Source of the DNA: Mucilaginibacter cryoferens
GTDB lineage: Bacteria; Bacteroidota; Bacteroidia; Sphingobacteriales; Sphingobacteriaceae
DNA length: 64,000 bases
Assembly: GCF_014205845.1 (NCBI RefSeq)
Contig: NZ_JACHCR010000020.1
Location: 75,219-139,218, forward strand
Reading direction: 5' to 3'
The stretch's first letter is position 1, and the number at the start of each line of letters is the position of its first letter. A program made the position numbers and the translations under genes. Of this stretch, positions 1-9,131 are shown one piece after another. The notes under the pieces are model-generated. The model was given only the letters and a program-made list of their open reading frames with translations. It ran no database searches and was not told the DNA's origin.

Positions 1-1
1 A

Positions 2-445
2 TTTACACCACGCGAGGCACATGCCCGTCATGAGATATTATTAGATAGCTTTTATAAAAAACTACAGATAGAGGCCCGTGTAATGGGCGAACTGGTGCTT
101 AACGTAATTATCCCCGCTGCCATTGCCTATCAAACCAAACTGATAGAAAATGTTAAAGGTTTAAAAGACCTTGGCCTGGCTGCATCAACTTATGAAGCCC
201 AGCTTGATCTGATCAACAAAATATCAGACCATGTTAACTTTATTAAAACCAATGTAGACCAAATGGTTGAGGCTCGTAAAACAGCCAATATTGTGGAAGA
301 TATTCGCCAGCGGGCCATTGATTATGATGAAAAGGTAAAATCATTCTTCGCCCCTATCCGTTACCGGGTTGATAAACTGGAGCAACTGGTTGATGATGGC
401 ATGTGGCCTCTGCCAAAATTCAGGGAGTTGCTGTTTATTAAATAG
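2..445 (+). CDS. glnN: Type III glutamine synthetase, C-terminal part (5' end outside window)
   Basis: The reading frame is open from base 2, so the gene begins before the window; about 147 C-terminal residues are visible. The visible start, FTPREAHARHEILLD followed by KKLQIEARVMGELVLN and then IIPAAIAYQTKLIENVKGL, is the pattern I know from the C-terminal region of type III (GlnN) glutamine synthetases, the ~730-residue enzymes common in Bacteroidota. The enzyme makes glutamine from glutamate, ammonia and ATP in the cytoplasm. The catalytic core lies outside the window, so activity cannot be judged here. A strong hairpin terminator follows. The internal ATG at 83 is only a methionine inside the protein and not the start. 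Confidence 0.88.
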   Translation, partial: FTPREAHARHEILLDSFYKKLQIEARVMGELVLNVIIPAAIAYQTKLIENVKGLKDLGLAASTYEAQLDLINKISDHVNFIKTNVDQMVEARKTANIVEDIRQRAIDYDEKVKSFFAPIRYRVDKLEQLVDDGMWPLPKFRELLFIK

Positions 446-451
446 ACACTA

Positions 452-486
452 ATTTCACGAATTGAGGTGAATTGCACGAATTTGAT
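452..486. repeat. Short dispersed repeat, copy 1
   Basis: This ~35-bp AT-rich stretch begins AATTTCAC and contains GCACGAATT. It closely resembles 4183-4217, upstream of the ClC gene. It lies just after the glutamine synthetase stop codon. Function unknown. Confidence 0.45.
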
Positions 487-518
487 TTTTTAGACGAAGT
501 TTTGAAAACAATAAAGAG

Positions 519-560
519 CTCATCATTGCCAGTAACAAAGCAATGATGAGTTTTTTATTT
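519..560 (+). terminator. Rho-independent terminator after glutamine synthetase
   Basis: A perfect 11-bp stem (CTCATCATTGC at 519-529, GCAATGATGAG at 540-550) with a 10-nt loop is followed by TTTTTTATTT. It sits between the convergent glutamine synthetase and histidine kinase genes. The upstream arm is preceded by only a few A residues, so it is mainly a plus-strand terminator. Confidence 0.85.
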
Positions 561-579
561 AAATGCATTAAAGCCTCAT

Positions 580-2271
580 TTACACGCTTGAAACTTCCCC
601 TGCCTCATCAACCTTATAAGGAATGGTAAAACTAAACGTACTCCCCACTCCTAATTCACTCCTGGCACTGATGTTTCCTTTTTGCAACTCAATCAATTGC
701 TTGCAAATGTATAGGCCCAGGCCGGTACCTACATTGCCACGGGCTGAGTTTGCCTGGTAATATTTCGAAAACAGGCTGGCTTGTTGCTCTACGCTGACGC
801 CATCGCCGGTATCGGTAATTTCAACATTTAACTTTGTTTCGTTATCGGTATTTAATAATACAGCATCAATGGTGATATTCCCGGTTTTGGTGTACTTAAT
901 GGCGTTACTAAGCAAGTTTACCATAACCTGCTTAAGCCGGAAACTATCGCCGGATAAAACGACTGTTTCATCGCCTTTAAAGTGATAAATTAAATCCAGT
1001 TTCTTTTTGGCGGCACTAAATTCCATGCTTTCTGCAACTTCTTTTAATACTTCACTGGGTTTAAAAGGAGTTTCATGAATCTGTAATTCGCTGCTTTCCA
1101 TCTTCGCAGCGTCAAGCGTATCGTTAAGGGTATGCAGCAGCATATCTGATGACGAACGGATAGAAGTAAGCATATCCGACTGCCTGGGCGATAGTTCTGT
1201 TTTACTGAAGATAAATAAAAAGCCTTTGATGGCCGTAAGCGGATTACGAATCTCATGCGTCATATGCAGCAGCAGGTCCATCTTTTGCTGGGCTATAATA
1301 ACCGCCCTATCATTTTCATTCCGCAAAAGCACCTCCGACCTATCGAGCTTGATCACAAACACAATAAGCATTGTTGCAAATATCAATACTAATAAAAGTG
1401 CGCCCAGGTACAGTTTATTAAGCAACAAAGTAGCTTCACTGTAACTATGCAGCGCTATGCTTCTGAACGAATCTGTAATATTATAGTTTAATTGTTTCAA
1501 ATCATCCATCAGCTGCTCCAGCTCATTAATAATCTGGGTATTTAAGCCAATGAGTTGTTTTTGCAGGTCCCTTAGTTCCAGGTTGGTTTGCTGCAGGAGT
1601 TTAAATTTACTCGCAAAGGCTTTATTATTGTTCGCCAGCTCGCGCTGGGTAGCCGGATCAATAGTTTTGTGGCCACGGCCAGGTTTACCGCCGGCAGGCT
1701 CGGCATAAGCGTTGGTATCTTTAATAGCGGCTTTTATACGCGCAAAAAAGCCCTTTTTCTTAAGCTTACCCATGTTGTATTGTTGATCGGGCTTGTTGCT
1801 AACGGTGTTTGCGCGTTCCATTTTATGATACTGGCCATTGATCACCAGCAGCGAATCAAAACGATGCTTTACCTCCAGCAACTTTTCGGATAACTGAAGC
1901 TTTTGAGCATACCAGCTATGAATCTGCAAACGCTGCGCCGCCGGTAATTTAACCGTATCAAAACTGGTTTTAAGCAAAGTATCTACCTGCGCAAATGCCC
2001 TCGAAAGCTTATATTTATAAACCTCACCCTTATGGCTATCGCTATCAAGCAGTGATGCCTGAAATAAGTCTTCGGCCTGGTGAAGTAACAACAACACTTG
2101 CTGCGGGCGCGACTGGTCTAGCTCTATCTGGTGCGATAACCCTGCAGTTGCCGCCAGCTTTTGGGCAATACTATCCCGTACAAAAAGCGCGGCGATAGCT
2201 AAAATAATAATCAATACTAAAAACGACAGGAGGATTTTTCTGGATAGTAGATTTGTATAGGTTACCTTCAT
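580..2271 (-). CDS. Membrane-bound sensor histidine kinase
   Basis: This 563-residue protein has one membrane segment near the N-terminus (about residues 12-32), a ~250-residue periplasmic region rich in predicted helix, and a second membrane segment near residues 288-308. The HisKA motif MTHEIRNPLTAIKG follows, with the phospho-acceptor His at 339. The ATPase domain carries the N box NLLSNAIKY (~450-460), the G1 box DTGDG (~487) and the G2 box GTGLGLYI (~515). It should autophosphorylate in response to an extracytoplasmic signal. No receiver domain is fused and no response regulator lies next to it, so its partner is an orphan elsewhere. The periplasmic sensor region matches no domain I can name. 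The ATG at 2271 is directly followed by a short charged segment and the first membrane helix, which supports this start. Confidence 0.9.
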   Translation of the reverse strand: MKVTYTNLLSRKILLSFLVLIIILAIAALFVRDSIAQKLAATAGLSHQIELDQSRPQQVLLLLHQAEDLFQASLLDSDSHKGEVYKYKLSRAFAQVDTLLKTSFDTVKLPAAQRLQIHSWYAQKLQLSEKLLEVKHRFDSLLVINGQYHKMERANTVSNKPDQQYNMGKLKKKGFFARIKAAIKDTNAYAEPAGGKPGRGHKTIDPATQRELANNNKAFASKFKLLQQTNLELRDLQKQLIGLNTQIINELEQLMDDLKQLNYNITDSFRSIALHSYSEATLLLNKLYLGALLLVLIFATMLIVFVIKLDRSEVLLRNENDRAVIIAQQKMDLLLHMTHEIRNPLTAIKGFLFIFSKTELSPRQSDMLTSIRSSSDMLLHTLNDTLDAAKMESSELQIHETPFKPSEVLKEVAESMEFSAAKKKLDLIYHFKGDETVVLSGDSFRLKQVMVNLLSNAIKYTKTGNITIDAVLLNTDNETKLNVEITDTGDGVSVEQQASLFSKYYQANSARGNVGTGLGLYICKQLIELQKGNISARSELGVGSTFSFTIPYKVDEAGEVSSV

Positions 2272-2399
2272 GGTATAAAAACGAAGTAAAACGACTGAAA
2301 AAGAGGCCGATACTCTCTAATAAATTTAAAGCAATAATAACAATAACACGGATGATACTTACAAGAGTTATGCCAATTTAACAATTAAAGCCTTGCACC

Positions 2400-4175
2400 T
2401 TAAGCAAACAAATCACTCGCCTTATGCTGCTCAATAATAACCTCGCGGTATTTGCTTAACAAGGCCGATTTAGATATGAAACCAATAAACAGGTTATCCT
2501 TAGTTACGGGCAGCTGCCAAACATCAATAGCGTCAAAGGTTTCCATTACACTGCTGGCGGGTTGGTCGTAATCAATTACGGTTGGTGGCACCACCATAAT
2601 ATCGGCTATAATATTATCGGCAATCTCCTGGTTAAACAAGCGGCGGCGAATATCATCAACCAATACAACCCCTTCCAGTTGGCCATCCTCTTTTAGTACC
2701 GGAAAAATATTAGCATCGGTTATGGCCAATATCTTATAAAAATCGTTAACGGTGGTTTGCTTATCAACGGCGGTATATTTTTTATTGATGATGCTATCCA
2801 TAGTGATAGCATTTAACATACTATAATCTTGCCCCGGATGGATGTTTTTTTCGTGAATAAGATGCTGCCAGTAAATATTATGCGGCGATGAAAGTCGCGA
2901 GATGATGTAAGATATAGATGATACAATCATCAATGGAATAAACAATACATACCCCCCGGTAATTTCGGCAATCAAAAATATAGCCGTGAGCGGGGCGTGC
3001 ATTACGCCGCTTAAGGCACCGGCCATACCTACTGCTATAAAATTACTGGTATTTAAATGCACCAGCCCGGTAAGGTTTACACCATAGGCTACCGCCAAAC
3101 CTAAAAACGCGCCGGTAAACATGGTAGGTGCAAAAGAGCCACCGTTACCGCCAGAGCCCAGGGTAATGCCGCTGGCAATTATCTTCATAAAAACCAGGGC
3201 CACAATAAACACCAGCATCAGCCACTGGTTGGATAACCAACCGGCGAAAAACGACTCATCTTTCAACGCGTCGATATTGCCATTTAAAATAGCTTGCAGG
3301 TAATGGTAACCCTCGCCAAATAATTGCGGAAACACCATAATAATAAGCCCAAGAAACAGGCCGCCCAAAAGCGCCCTTACATACCTGTTTTGCTTTTTCA
3401 GTATCCCCCCTTCCAAATTGCCGCCTATTTTATTTATATATATAGATATCCAGCCGCTAAACAGGCCAAGCACAACGTAAAAAGGAATGGCGGGTACCAC
3501 CCAACCTTCGGTAACCAAATGAAACAACTGGCCCGAGTATAATAATTTAGATACCACCACCCCGGTAGCCGATGCTATTAATAAAGGTATAAATGTAGGT
3601 ATAGTGATCTCGCCTATCAAAATCTCTAACGAGAACAACACCCCGGCAATAGGGCTGTTAAATACCGCGGCTATCCCTGCCGATGCACCCGCCGCCAGCA
3701 ATACCGTTTTTTCATACGGTGTAAGCTTAAAAAACTTGCCCACGTTTGAACCAATGGCCGCGCCTGTTGCCACAATAGGAGCCTCCAACCCCGCCGAACC
3801 CCCAAAACCTACGGTTAACGAACTGGTTACAATATGCGAGTAGATATTATTTACCCTGATGTTTGAGCGGTTCTTTTTAATGTTGGCCAAAATACTGCCG
3901 ATCCCTTTTTGAATTTTATCGCGGTTAATAAGGTGCTGCCAGGTTACCGCCAAAAAAATGCCCAGCGCCGGTAAAAACACATAGGCTATATGGTAGTACA
4001 AATGCGACGAGATATTACGGCTCACATCCTCCATAAAATGCACCAGAAACTTTAAAGCGATAGCTGCCAGGCCACCAAAAAAACCCACAAAAACGCTGCA
4101 GTAAATTAAAAAATTACGCTGGCTGTTTCGCCTTAGGCGCCAGCGGTTTATTTTGTAGGAGATTGTTTTTAGCAT
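2400..4175 (-). CDS. ClC-family chloride channel/transporter with C-terminal CBS pair
   Basis: Multi-pass membrane protein of the ClC family, about 591 residues from the ATG at 4175. Family motifs are visible: GGSAGLEAPIV, which holds the external gating glutamate (equivalent to GREGP in the E. coli protein), and GSGGNGGSFAP, the GxFxP filter motif. The ~130-residue cytoplasmic tail has two CBS repeats, which in this family bind nucleotides and tune gating. In the segment AGVLFSLEILIGEI, the site aligned to the internal proton glutamate of the E. coli antiporter appears to be Ile, so coupling may differ. The frame stays open upstream to a TTG at 4193. I prefer the ATG at 4175 because the extra bases belong to a dispersed repeat. 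No operon partner is evident. Confidence 0.9.
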   Translation of the reverse strand: MLKTISYKINRWRLRRNSQRNFLIYCSVFVGFFGGLAAIALKFLVHFMEDVSRNISSHLYYHIAYVFLPALGIFLAVTWQHLINRDKIQKGIGSILANIKKNRSNIRVNNIYSHIVTSSLTVGFGGSAGLEAPIVATGAAIGSNVGKFFKLTPYEKTVLLAAGASAGIAAVFNSPIAGVLFSLEILIGEITIPTFIPLLIASATGVVVSKLLYSGQLFHLVTEGWVVPAIPFYVVLGLFSGWISIYINKIGGNLEGGILKKQNRYVRALLGGLFLGLIIMVFPQLFGEGYHYLQAILNGNIDALKDESFFAGWLSNQWLMLVFIVALVFMKIIASGITLGSGGNGGSFAPTMFTGAFLGLAVAYGVNLTGLVHLNTSNFIAVGMAGALSGVMHAPLTAIFLIAEITGGYVLFIPLMIVSSISYIISRLSSPHNIYWQHLIHEKNIHPGQDYSMLNAITMDSIINKKYTAVDKQTTVNDFYKILAITDANIFPVLKEDGQLEGVVLVDDIRRRLFNQEIADNIIADIMVVPPTVIDYDQPASSVMETFDAIDVWQLPVTKDNLFIGFISKSALLSKYREVIIEQHKASDLFA

Positions 4176-4182
4176 CAATACA

Positions 4183-4223
4183 AATTTCACCAATTAAGTG
4201 GGATTAGCACGAATTAAAACAAA
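4183..4223. repeat. Short dispersed repeat, copy 2
   Basis: It begins AATTTCACCAATTAAG and contains GCACGAATTAAA. It aligns along about 35 bp with 452-486. It lies between the ClC start and the purM promoter region. Confidence 0.45.
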
Positions 4224-4344
4224 TTAACAAACAGGCACCATTGAAAGCGAATTAGCGTCAATTTAAACCAAACTTTTACAAGGTATGCAATTTGACAAGC
4301 ATTTGTAACAGTTATACCATTCGTGAGTTTCGTATCTGATTAAT

Positions 4345-4352
4345 TATATTTG
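4345..4352 (+). promoter_or_regulatory. Possible -7 box (TATATTTG) immediately before purM
   Basis: TATATTTG is an exact match to the Bacteroidota -7 consensus TAnnTTTG. It ends only 3 bp before the purM ATG at 4356, which would make the transcript leaderless or nearly so. I see no convincing TTG -33 box at 17-23 bp spacing, so the call is tentative. Confidence 0.3.
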
Positions 4353-4355
4353 CCC

Positions 4356-5537
4356 ATGATTTCTTCGCAAAGATATGATCAAAGAGGTGTATCTGCCTCA
4401 AAAGATGATGTACATAATGCTATTAAAAACATTGATAAAGGCATTTTCCCTAAAGCCTTCTGTAAAATAGTACCCGATATATTAACAAACGATGCCGACC
4501 ATTGCAATATTATGCACGCCGATGGTGCAGGTACTAAATCGTCGCTGGCATATACCTACTGGAAAGAAACCGGCGACATTTCGGTATGGCGCGGTATTGC
4601 CCAGGATGCCATCATCATGAATCTGGATGATTTGCTTTGCGTAGGCGCTACAGACAATATCCTGCTATCGTCAACCATCGGTCGTAACAAAAACCTGATA
4701 CCGGGCGAAGTTATTGCAGCCATTATAAACGGTACCGAAGAAATTTTAAGCGAATTACGCGATGCCGGCATCGGCATTTACTCTACCGGTGGAGAAACCG
4801 CCGATGTGGGCGACCTGGTGCGTACCATTATTGTAGACTCTACCGTAACCTGCCGTATGAAACGCAGCGATGTAATATCAAACCATCGCATTAAACCCGG
4901 CGATGTTATTGTAGGCCTTGCGTCATACGGGCAGGCCAATTATGAAAAGGAATATAACGGAGGCATGGGCTCCAACGGCCTAACATCTGCCCGCCATGAT
5001 GTGTTTAACAAAACCATTGCCCAAAAATATCCCGAAAGCTATGATGCCGCCATCCCTTATGAACTTATCTTCAGCGGCAGTAAAAACCTTACCGACCTGG
5101 TTGATATTGGCAATGGCCAAAGCATTACCGCGGGTAAACTGGTATTAAGTGCAACACGCACTTACGCGCCTATTATTAAGGCGATGTTAGATAAGTACCG
5201 CAGCCAGATAAACGGCATGGTACATTGCAGCGGCGGCGCGCAAACCAAGGTACTGCACTTTGTTGACGAACTGCACATTATTAAAGATAACCTGTTCCCC
5301 GTTCCACCGCTGTTTAAACTTATTCAGCACGAATCAAAAACCAGCTGGCAGGAAATGTATAAGGTATTTAACATGGGCCACCGTATGGAGCTGTATGTAC
5401 CTGCAGAAATAGCACAGGATCTTATTGCGATATCCCAAAGCTTTGGGGTTGATGCACAGATCATAGGCCGGGTTGAAAAAGCCGATGTTAAACAGGTAAC
5501 TGTAACCTCGGAGTTTGGCGAGTTTGTATATAATTAA
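4356..5537 (+). CDS. purM: Phosphoribosylformylglycinamidine cyclo-ligase (AIR synthase)
   Basis: Cytoplasmic purine-biosynthesis enzyme that closes the imidazole ring of formylglycinamidine ribotide with ATP to give AIR. The ~393-residue sequence shows the family features: a conserved N-terminal YDQRGVSASKDDVHNAI, the ATP/substrate region HADGAGTKSSLAY, the acidic segment QDAIIMNLDDLLCVGA, the GGETADVGD motif and the C-terminal FNMGHRMELYV region. The length fits the Bacteroidota form. I start it at the ATG at 4356; a TTG two codons earlier is also in frame but less likely. It stands alone, facing the convergent TonB receptor gene and sharing a terminator with it. Confidence 0.93.
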   Translation: MISSQRYDQRGVSASKDDVHNAIKNIDKGIFPKAFCKIVPDILTNDADHCNIMHADGAGTKSSLAYTYWKETGDISVWRGIAQDAIIMNLDDLLCVGATDNILLSSTIGRNKNLIPGEVIAAIINGTEEILSELRDAGIGIYSTGGETADVGDLVRTIIVDSTVTCRMKRSDVISNHRIKPGDVIVGLASYGQANYEKEYNGGMGSNGLTSARHDVFNKTIAQKYPESYDAAIPYELIFSGSKNLTDLVDIGNGQSITAGKLVLSATRTYAPIIKAMLDKYRSQINGMVHCSGGAQTKVLHFVDELHIIKDNLFPVPPLFKLIQHESKTSWQEMYKVFNMGHRMELYVPAEIAQDLIAISQSFGVDAQIIGRVEKADVKQVTVTSEFGEFVYN

Positions 5538-5576
5538 AACAGCTTAATCCATTTAGCTTAGGGACATCCCTAAACT

Positions 5577-5616
5577 AAAAAGAGTCCCGAACTAAATTGT
5601 CCGGGACTCTTTTTTG
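5577..5616. terminator. Bidirectional terminator between purM and TonB receptor gene
   Basis: A 9-bp stem (AGAGTCCCG at 5581-5589 and CGGGACTCT at 5602-5610) is flanked by a short A-run on the left and TTTTTT on the right. It can therefore serve both convergent genes. Confidence 0.85.
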
Positions 5617-5631
5617 CTTGCTTAGTTTCAA

Positions 5632-8600
5632 TTAGAAACTGTAGTGGAAGCTCAATTGGCCTCTCCAGCGTGAAAGCAGATCATTTACGAAGTAAGGTTT
5701 AGTCTGACCATTTACAGTATTCATTTTCGTTTGATCGAACGTGAAAGTTGGATTGGTTGATTGATTTACAACAGTAAATAACGATACATCCTGATTTGAT
5801 GTTCCATAGCTCCAGCCAGATTTTTTATCAATCAGGTTACCAACGTTAAGTATATCTAAAGACACAGTAATACGGTGTTGGTTAACTAAGAAAAAGTCTT
5901 GAGAAATTTTTAGGTCGAACCTGTTTTCCCATGGTGTACGGTCGCCGTTACGTGGTATAACTTTACCTTCGTATTTCTTCAGGTTAGGATTACCTTCAAT
6001 AAAGGCTTTTAAATCGCTCCATTGTTGCGCTGCCGTTCTGGTAACGGTTGTAACACCACCGCTGGTAGCAGTAAGATCAACCAATTTGTAACTGGTATAA
6101 CCAGTTGCATTACTAAGTTCTGCTGCTGATGGTACGTAAACCAAATTGGCATTGTTATTACCGGTTTTACCTGTAATATCATCGCCGTTGATGTTTTTAG
6201 AATAAGTATAGCTAAAAGGTAAACCAGATTGGCCGGTGTAAACCAAACCAATTGTTGTAGCTGCACGGTTATGAGCGTATTTAAACGTTTTTGAAATATA
6301 ACCAACTATACGTGATCCCGGATCGTAGTTTGAACGGGATTCGTCGAGGCTGTTTAAACCGTTGGTATTATATGCAAAGCGCCAGTTTGATAACGCTACC
6401 GAGCTTGTACCATCATTTACCGAGTAAGATGCACCGTAGGTATAAGCAACACTACCAGACCATCCGTTGCTGAATGGTTTTTGAATTTGAGCAGTTAAGT
6501 TATAAGAGTAACCTTTGTTGGTATTGGTAAGTTCCAATACATCGGTAAACTTGTTATCCAAACGGGTAAAATTATACCATGGACGGGTGCTGCTGCCAAT
6601 ATTTACATTACCGGCCTGTGCTGCTATATTAAGGTTTTTGTAAAGTATGTTATTGATGTTTTGAGTAAACAAACCTTCCAAAGTACCTATTAAACCCCAG
6701 AAAGGCAATTTCTGATCAACAGCTAAGTTAGCACGGAAAATTTGAGGAACCTTAAAGTTTGGATCGGTAATATCAACCTCTGTTGCCGGAGGTGTATTGC
6801 CCGATGGGATATAAGCGCCACCTAAACGGGCATTTGGATCATAGTGAAAATGCAGATCAGACGGAACAGAAGTACCGCTTGGAGCATATTTAACTGTTGT
6901 TACACCCGAACCACCGTATGAGTTAGAGATCCATACCAATGGCGTTTTACCTGTAAATATACCGGCACCACCTCTTAACTGGGTACTGCCATCGCTGTTT
7001 ATATCCCAGTTAAAGCCTGCACGCGGGCTAAACAATATCTTTGATTTTGGATGCAGGTTATTTTGGATACCGCCAAAATTGGCATCAGCATTAAAGGCAT
7101 CATTAGCTACCGGGCTATTAAAATAAACAGGCAAATCAAACCTTACACCATAAGTTAACTTAAAGTTAGGGGTTACTGCCCATACATCACCAGCATATGC
7201 ACTAAACTGGGCTACATGCATAACAGAAGGAGCCTGATCATTACCACCTTTGGTTGAATAGTTTAAAGTATAAGAGTTAGGCACCGAAGTTGGGTCCATA
7301 AAGGCCGCTATATTATCGTAGCCGGCAGTGGTTTTGTTATAGGTATAGGCACCTGTATAAGCTTGCAAAAACACGTTATTGCTATTGTAAAAACCGTTAT
7401 CGGTACCAATAGTAATGGTGTGATTGTCTTTGTATATGGTGTAGTTATCTGTTAAAGTAAAGTTATTTTGCTTTAACGAGTTTGCCGATGATGAAAAATC
7501 GGCGCCGAAGTTGTACGATACCCCGTTTTGTGTAATTGCAACGTTAGGGAACGGAGAGGTTTCTCTTCTATCGTTTATGTTATTATAGGTTGCACGTAAA
7601 ACGTTTGATGAATTACTTGAAATACTACTGTTTAACTCAACAACAGATGAGTTGGTAGTGCTTTTAAAAGTGTAGCCTCCGTTTGCATAAGTAACAGAAG
7701 TTGGGCTGCGGCTGATAATATAGTTACTGCCATCAACATAACTATGCCTAACGGTTAACTTATTTTTATCATTAATATTCCAGTCTATACGGGCAAATAT
7801 TGATGTTGCGCTTTGGGTTTTATTGATGTTTGAAAAAGATCCCGGATCGTAGTTATAGGTACTTTTCAAATAATCGCTTATTTGTTGCAGCTTGGCAACA
7901 TCGGCCGCGGCAAACTTTGTACCAGAACCAGCCTGTGTAGGATCAAAAGCTAATGGCGTTGAGTTGGTAAACCGCTCGGCATTGGCAAAAAAGAACAACT
8001 TGTTTTTAACAATGGCACCACCTAAGCTTGCACCAAATGTTTTGTTACTAAAAGTGCCGTATTTTTGATTATTGGTAACGCTTTTACCTACGAAACCCTG
8101 GTTTTGGAACAGGTAATAAGCCGAGCCATGAAAATCATTAGTACCGCTTTTTGTAACCGCGTTGATACCGCCACCGGTAAAACCACCCTGGGTAACATCA
8201 TAAGGAGAAAGCAATACCTGCACCTCCTGAATAGATTCGAAAGGAATTGGGTTTACACCTGCCTGACCGCCGTTTGTGCCCGACGAAGACAAACCAAACG
8301 CGTCATTTGCATTGGCACCATCAATAGTAAACTGATTGTAACGGTTGTTTTGACCGGCAAAAGTAATACCGGTAGGGCTGCCATCACTGGTGCTAACCGA
8401 TGCTACCGCCTGTGGAGTTAAGCGCGTAAAATCCTGGATGCTTCTTGATAAGGTAGGCAGGTTTTGAAGTGTGCGCTGAGAAATATTGGTTGATGTACCA
8501 TTTCTTTCCGAACTGATAATAGCACCTTTTCTTTGCCCCTTAACAACTACCTCCGATAAGGCCTTAGACTGATCGTCTAAAGTAATGTTAATGTTTAAGG

Positions 8601-8898
8601 GAGTACCTAAACTAAGGGTAATATCTTCTAACACCCTAGAATTGTAACCAACAAATGAAACCTTTAAAGTATATGGGCCACCAGAGCGCATATTTGGTAT
8701 AGTAAATTGCCCGTTAGAACGAGACACCGTGCTGTAAACAGAACCCGAAGGCACATGGGTTGCCACAATAGTTGCACCGGGTAAAACACCCTTGGCATCT
8801 TTAACTACACCTGTAAGACTACTTGTTGTAACCTGTGCAAAGGAAAAACTTGCAGTAATAAGGCTAATGAATAACAAAAGAAGTAAATGCTTCCTCAT
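5632..8898 (-). CDS. Oar-type TonB-dependent outer-membrane receptor
   Basis: This 1088-residue protein starts with a signal peptide (MRKHLLLLLFISL...FSFAQ). A carboxypeptidase-like regulatory fold follows (TGVVKDAKGVLPGATI to VSFVGY, ~28-90), then a plug domain with FTIDGANANDAFG, and a long beta-barrel ending in an aromatic strand (SFHYSF). The lack of a strong SusC-type DEVVVVGYG box and of any adjacent SusD gene places it with Oar-like receptors rather than glycan uptake pairs. The ligand is unknown. It is paralogous to 10263-13598. Its own promoter lies upstream, and a terminator separates it from the NHL gene upstream of it. Confidence 0.9.
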   Translation of the reverse strand: MRKHLLLLLFISLITASFSFAQVTTSSLTGVVKDAKGVLPGATIVATHVPSGSVYSTVSRSNGQFTIPNMRSGGPYTLKVSFVGYNSRVLEDITLSLGTPLNINITLDDQSKALSEVVVKGQRKGAIISSERNGTSTNISQRTLQNLPTLSRSIQDFTRLTPQAVASVSTSDGSPTGITFAGQNNRYNQFTIDGANANDAFGLSSSGTNGGQAGVNPIPFESIQEVQVLLSPYDVTQGGFTGGGINAVTKSGTNDFHGSAYYLFQNQGFVGKSVTNNQKYGTFSNKTFGASLGGAIVKNKLFFFANAERFTNSTPLAFDPTQAGSGTKFAAADVAKLQQISDYLKSTYNYDPGSFSNINKTQSATSIFARIDWNINDKNKLTVRHSYVDGSNYIISRSPTSVTYANGGYTFKSTTNSSVVELNSSISSNSSNVLRATYNNINDRRETSPFPNVAITQNGVSYNFGADFSSSANSLKQNNFTLTDNYTIYKDNHTITIGTDNGFYNSNNVFLQAYTGAYTYNKTTAGYDNIAAFMDPTSVPNSYTLNYSTKGGNDQAPSVMHVAQFSAYAGDVWAVTPNFKLTYGVRFDLPVYFNSPVANDAFNADANFGGIQNNLHPKSKILFSPRAGFNWDINSDGSTQLRGGAGIFTGKTPLVWISNSYGGSGVTTVKYAPSGTSVPSDLHFHYDPNARLGGAYIPSGNTPPATEVDITDPNFKVPQIFRANLAVDQKLPFWGLIGTLEGLFTQNINNILYKNLNIAAQAGNVNIGSSTRPWYNFTRLDNKFTDVLELTNTNKGYSYNLTAQIQKPFSNGWSGSVAYTYGASYSVNDGTSSVALSNWRFAYNTNGLNSLDESRSNYDPGSRIVGYISKTFKYAHNRAATTIGLVYTGQSGLPFSYTYSKNINGDDITGKTGNNNANLVYVPSAAELSNATGYTSYKLVDLTATSGGVTTVTRTAAQQWSDLKAFIEGNPNLKKYEGKVIPRNGDRTPWENRFDLKISQDFFLVNQHRITVSLDILNVGNLIDKKSGWSYGTSNQDVSLFTVVNQSTNPTFTFDQTKMNTVNGQTKPYFVNDLLSRWRGQLSFHYSF

Positions 8899-8936
8899 AA
8901 ATTGTTTTTTTAATTATAAACTTAATTAATTGTCGG

Positions 8937-8964
8937 CAAAAATACTAAATCCTCTCTTTATCAA
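8937..8964 (-). promoter_or_regulatory. Bacteroidota-type promoter of the Oar-like receptor gene
   Basis: On the minus strand TTG (8962-8964) and TATTTTTG (8937-8944) are separated by 17 bp, matching TTG-N17-TAnnTTTG. The same 17-bp arrangement precedes the paralogous receptor gene at 13638-13665. The bases directly before both start codons are also nearly identical. Confidence 0.7.
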
Positions 8965-9074
8965 TGTTAAGTTAATATTAATAATTAACATGCAACTATC
9001 ATGTTATAAACAAAAATAAAACACTGAAAACCAACATCATAAAACATGATTCTCAATATAAAAAGAGCATATAG

Positions 9075-9105
9075 CAAAAAACCCCGGCCAAACTGACCGG
9101 GGTTT
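9075..9105 (-). terminator. Terminator after NHL-repeat gene
   Basis: ACCCCGG (9081-9087) pairs with CCGGGGT (9097-9103). Read on the minus strand, the hairpin is followed by a run of T residues. Confidence 0.8.
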
Positions 9106-9131
9106 CATATTTTAAGTTAGGTATTATTTAG

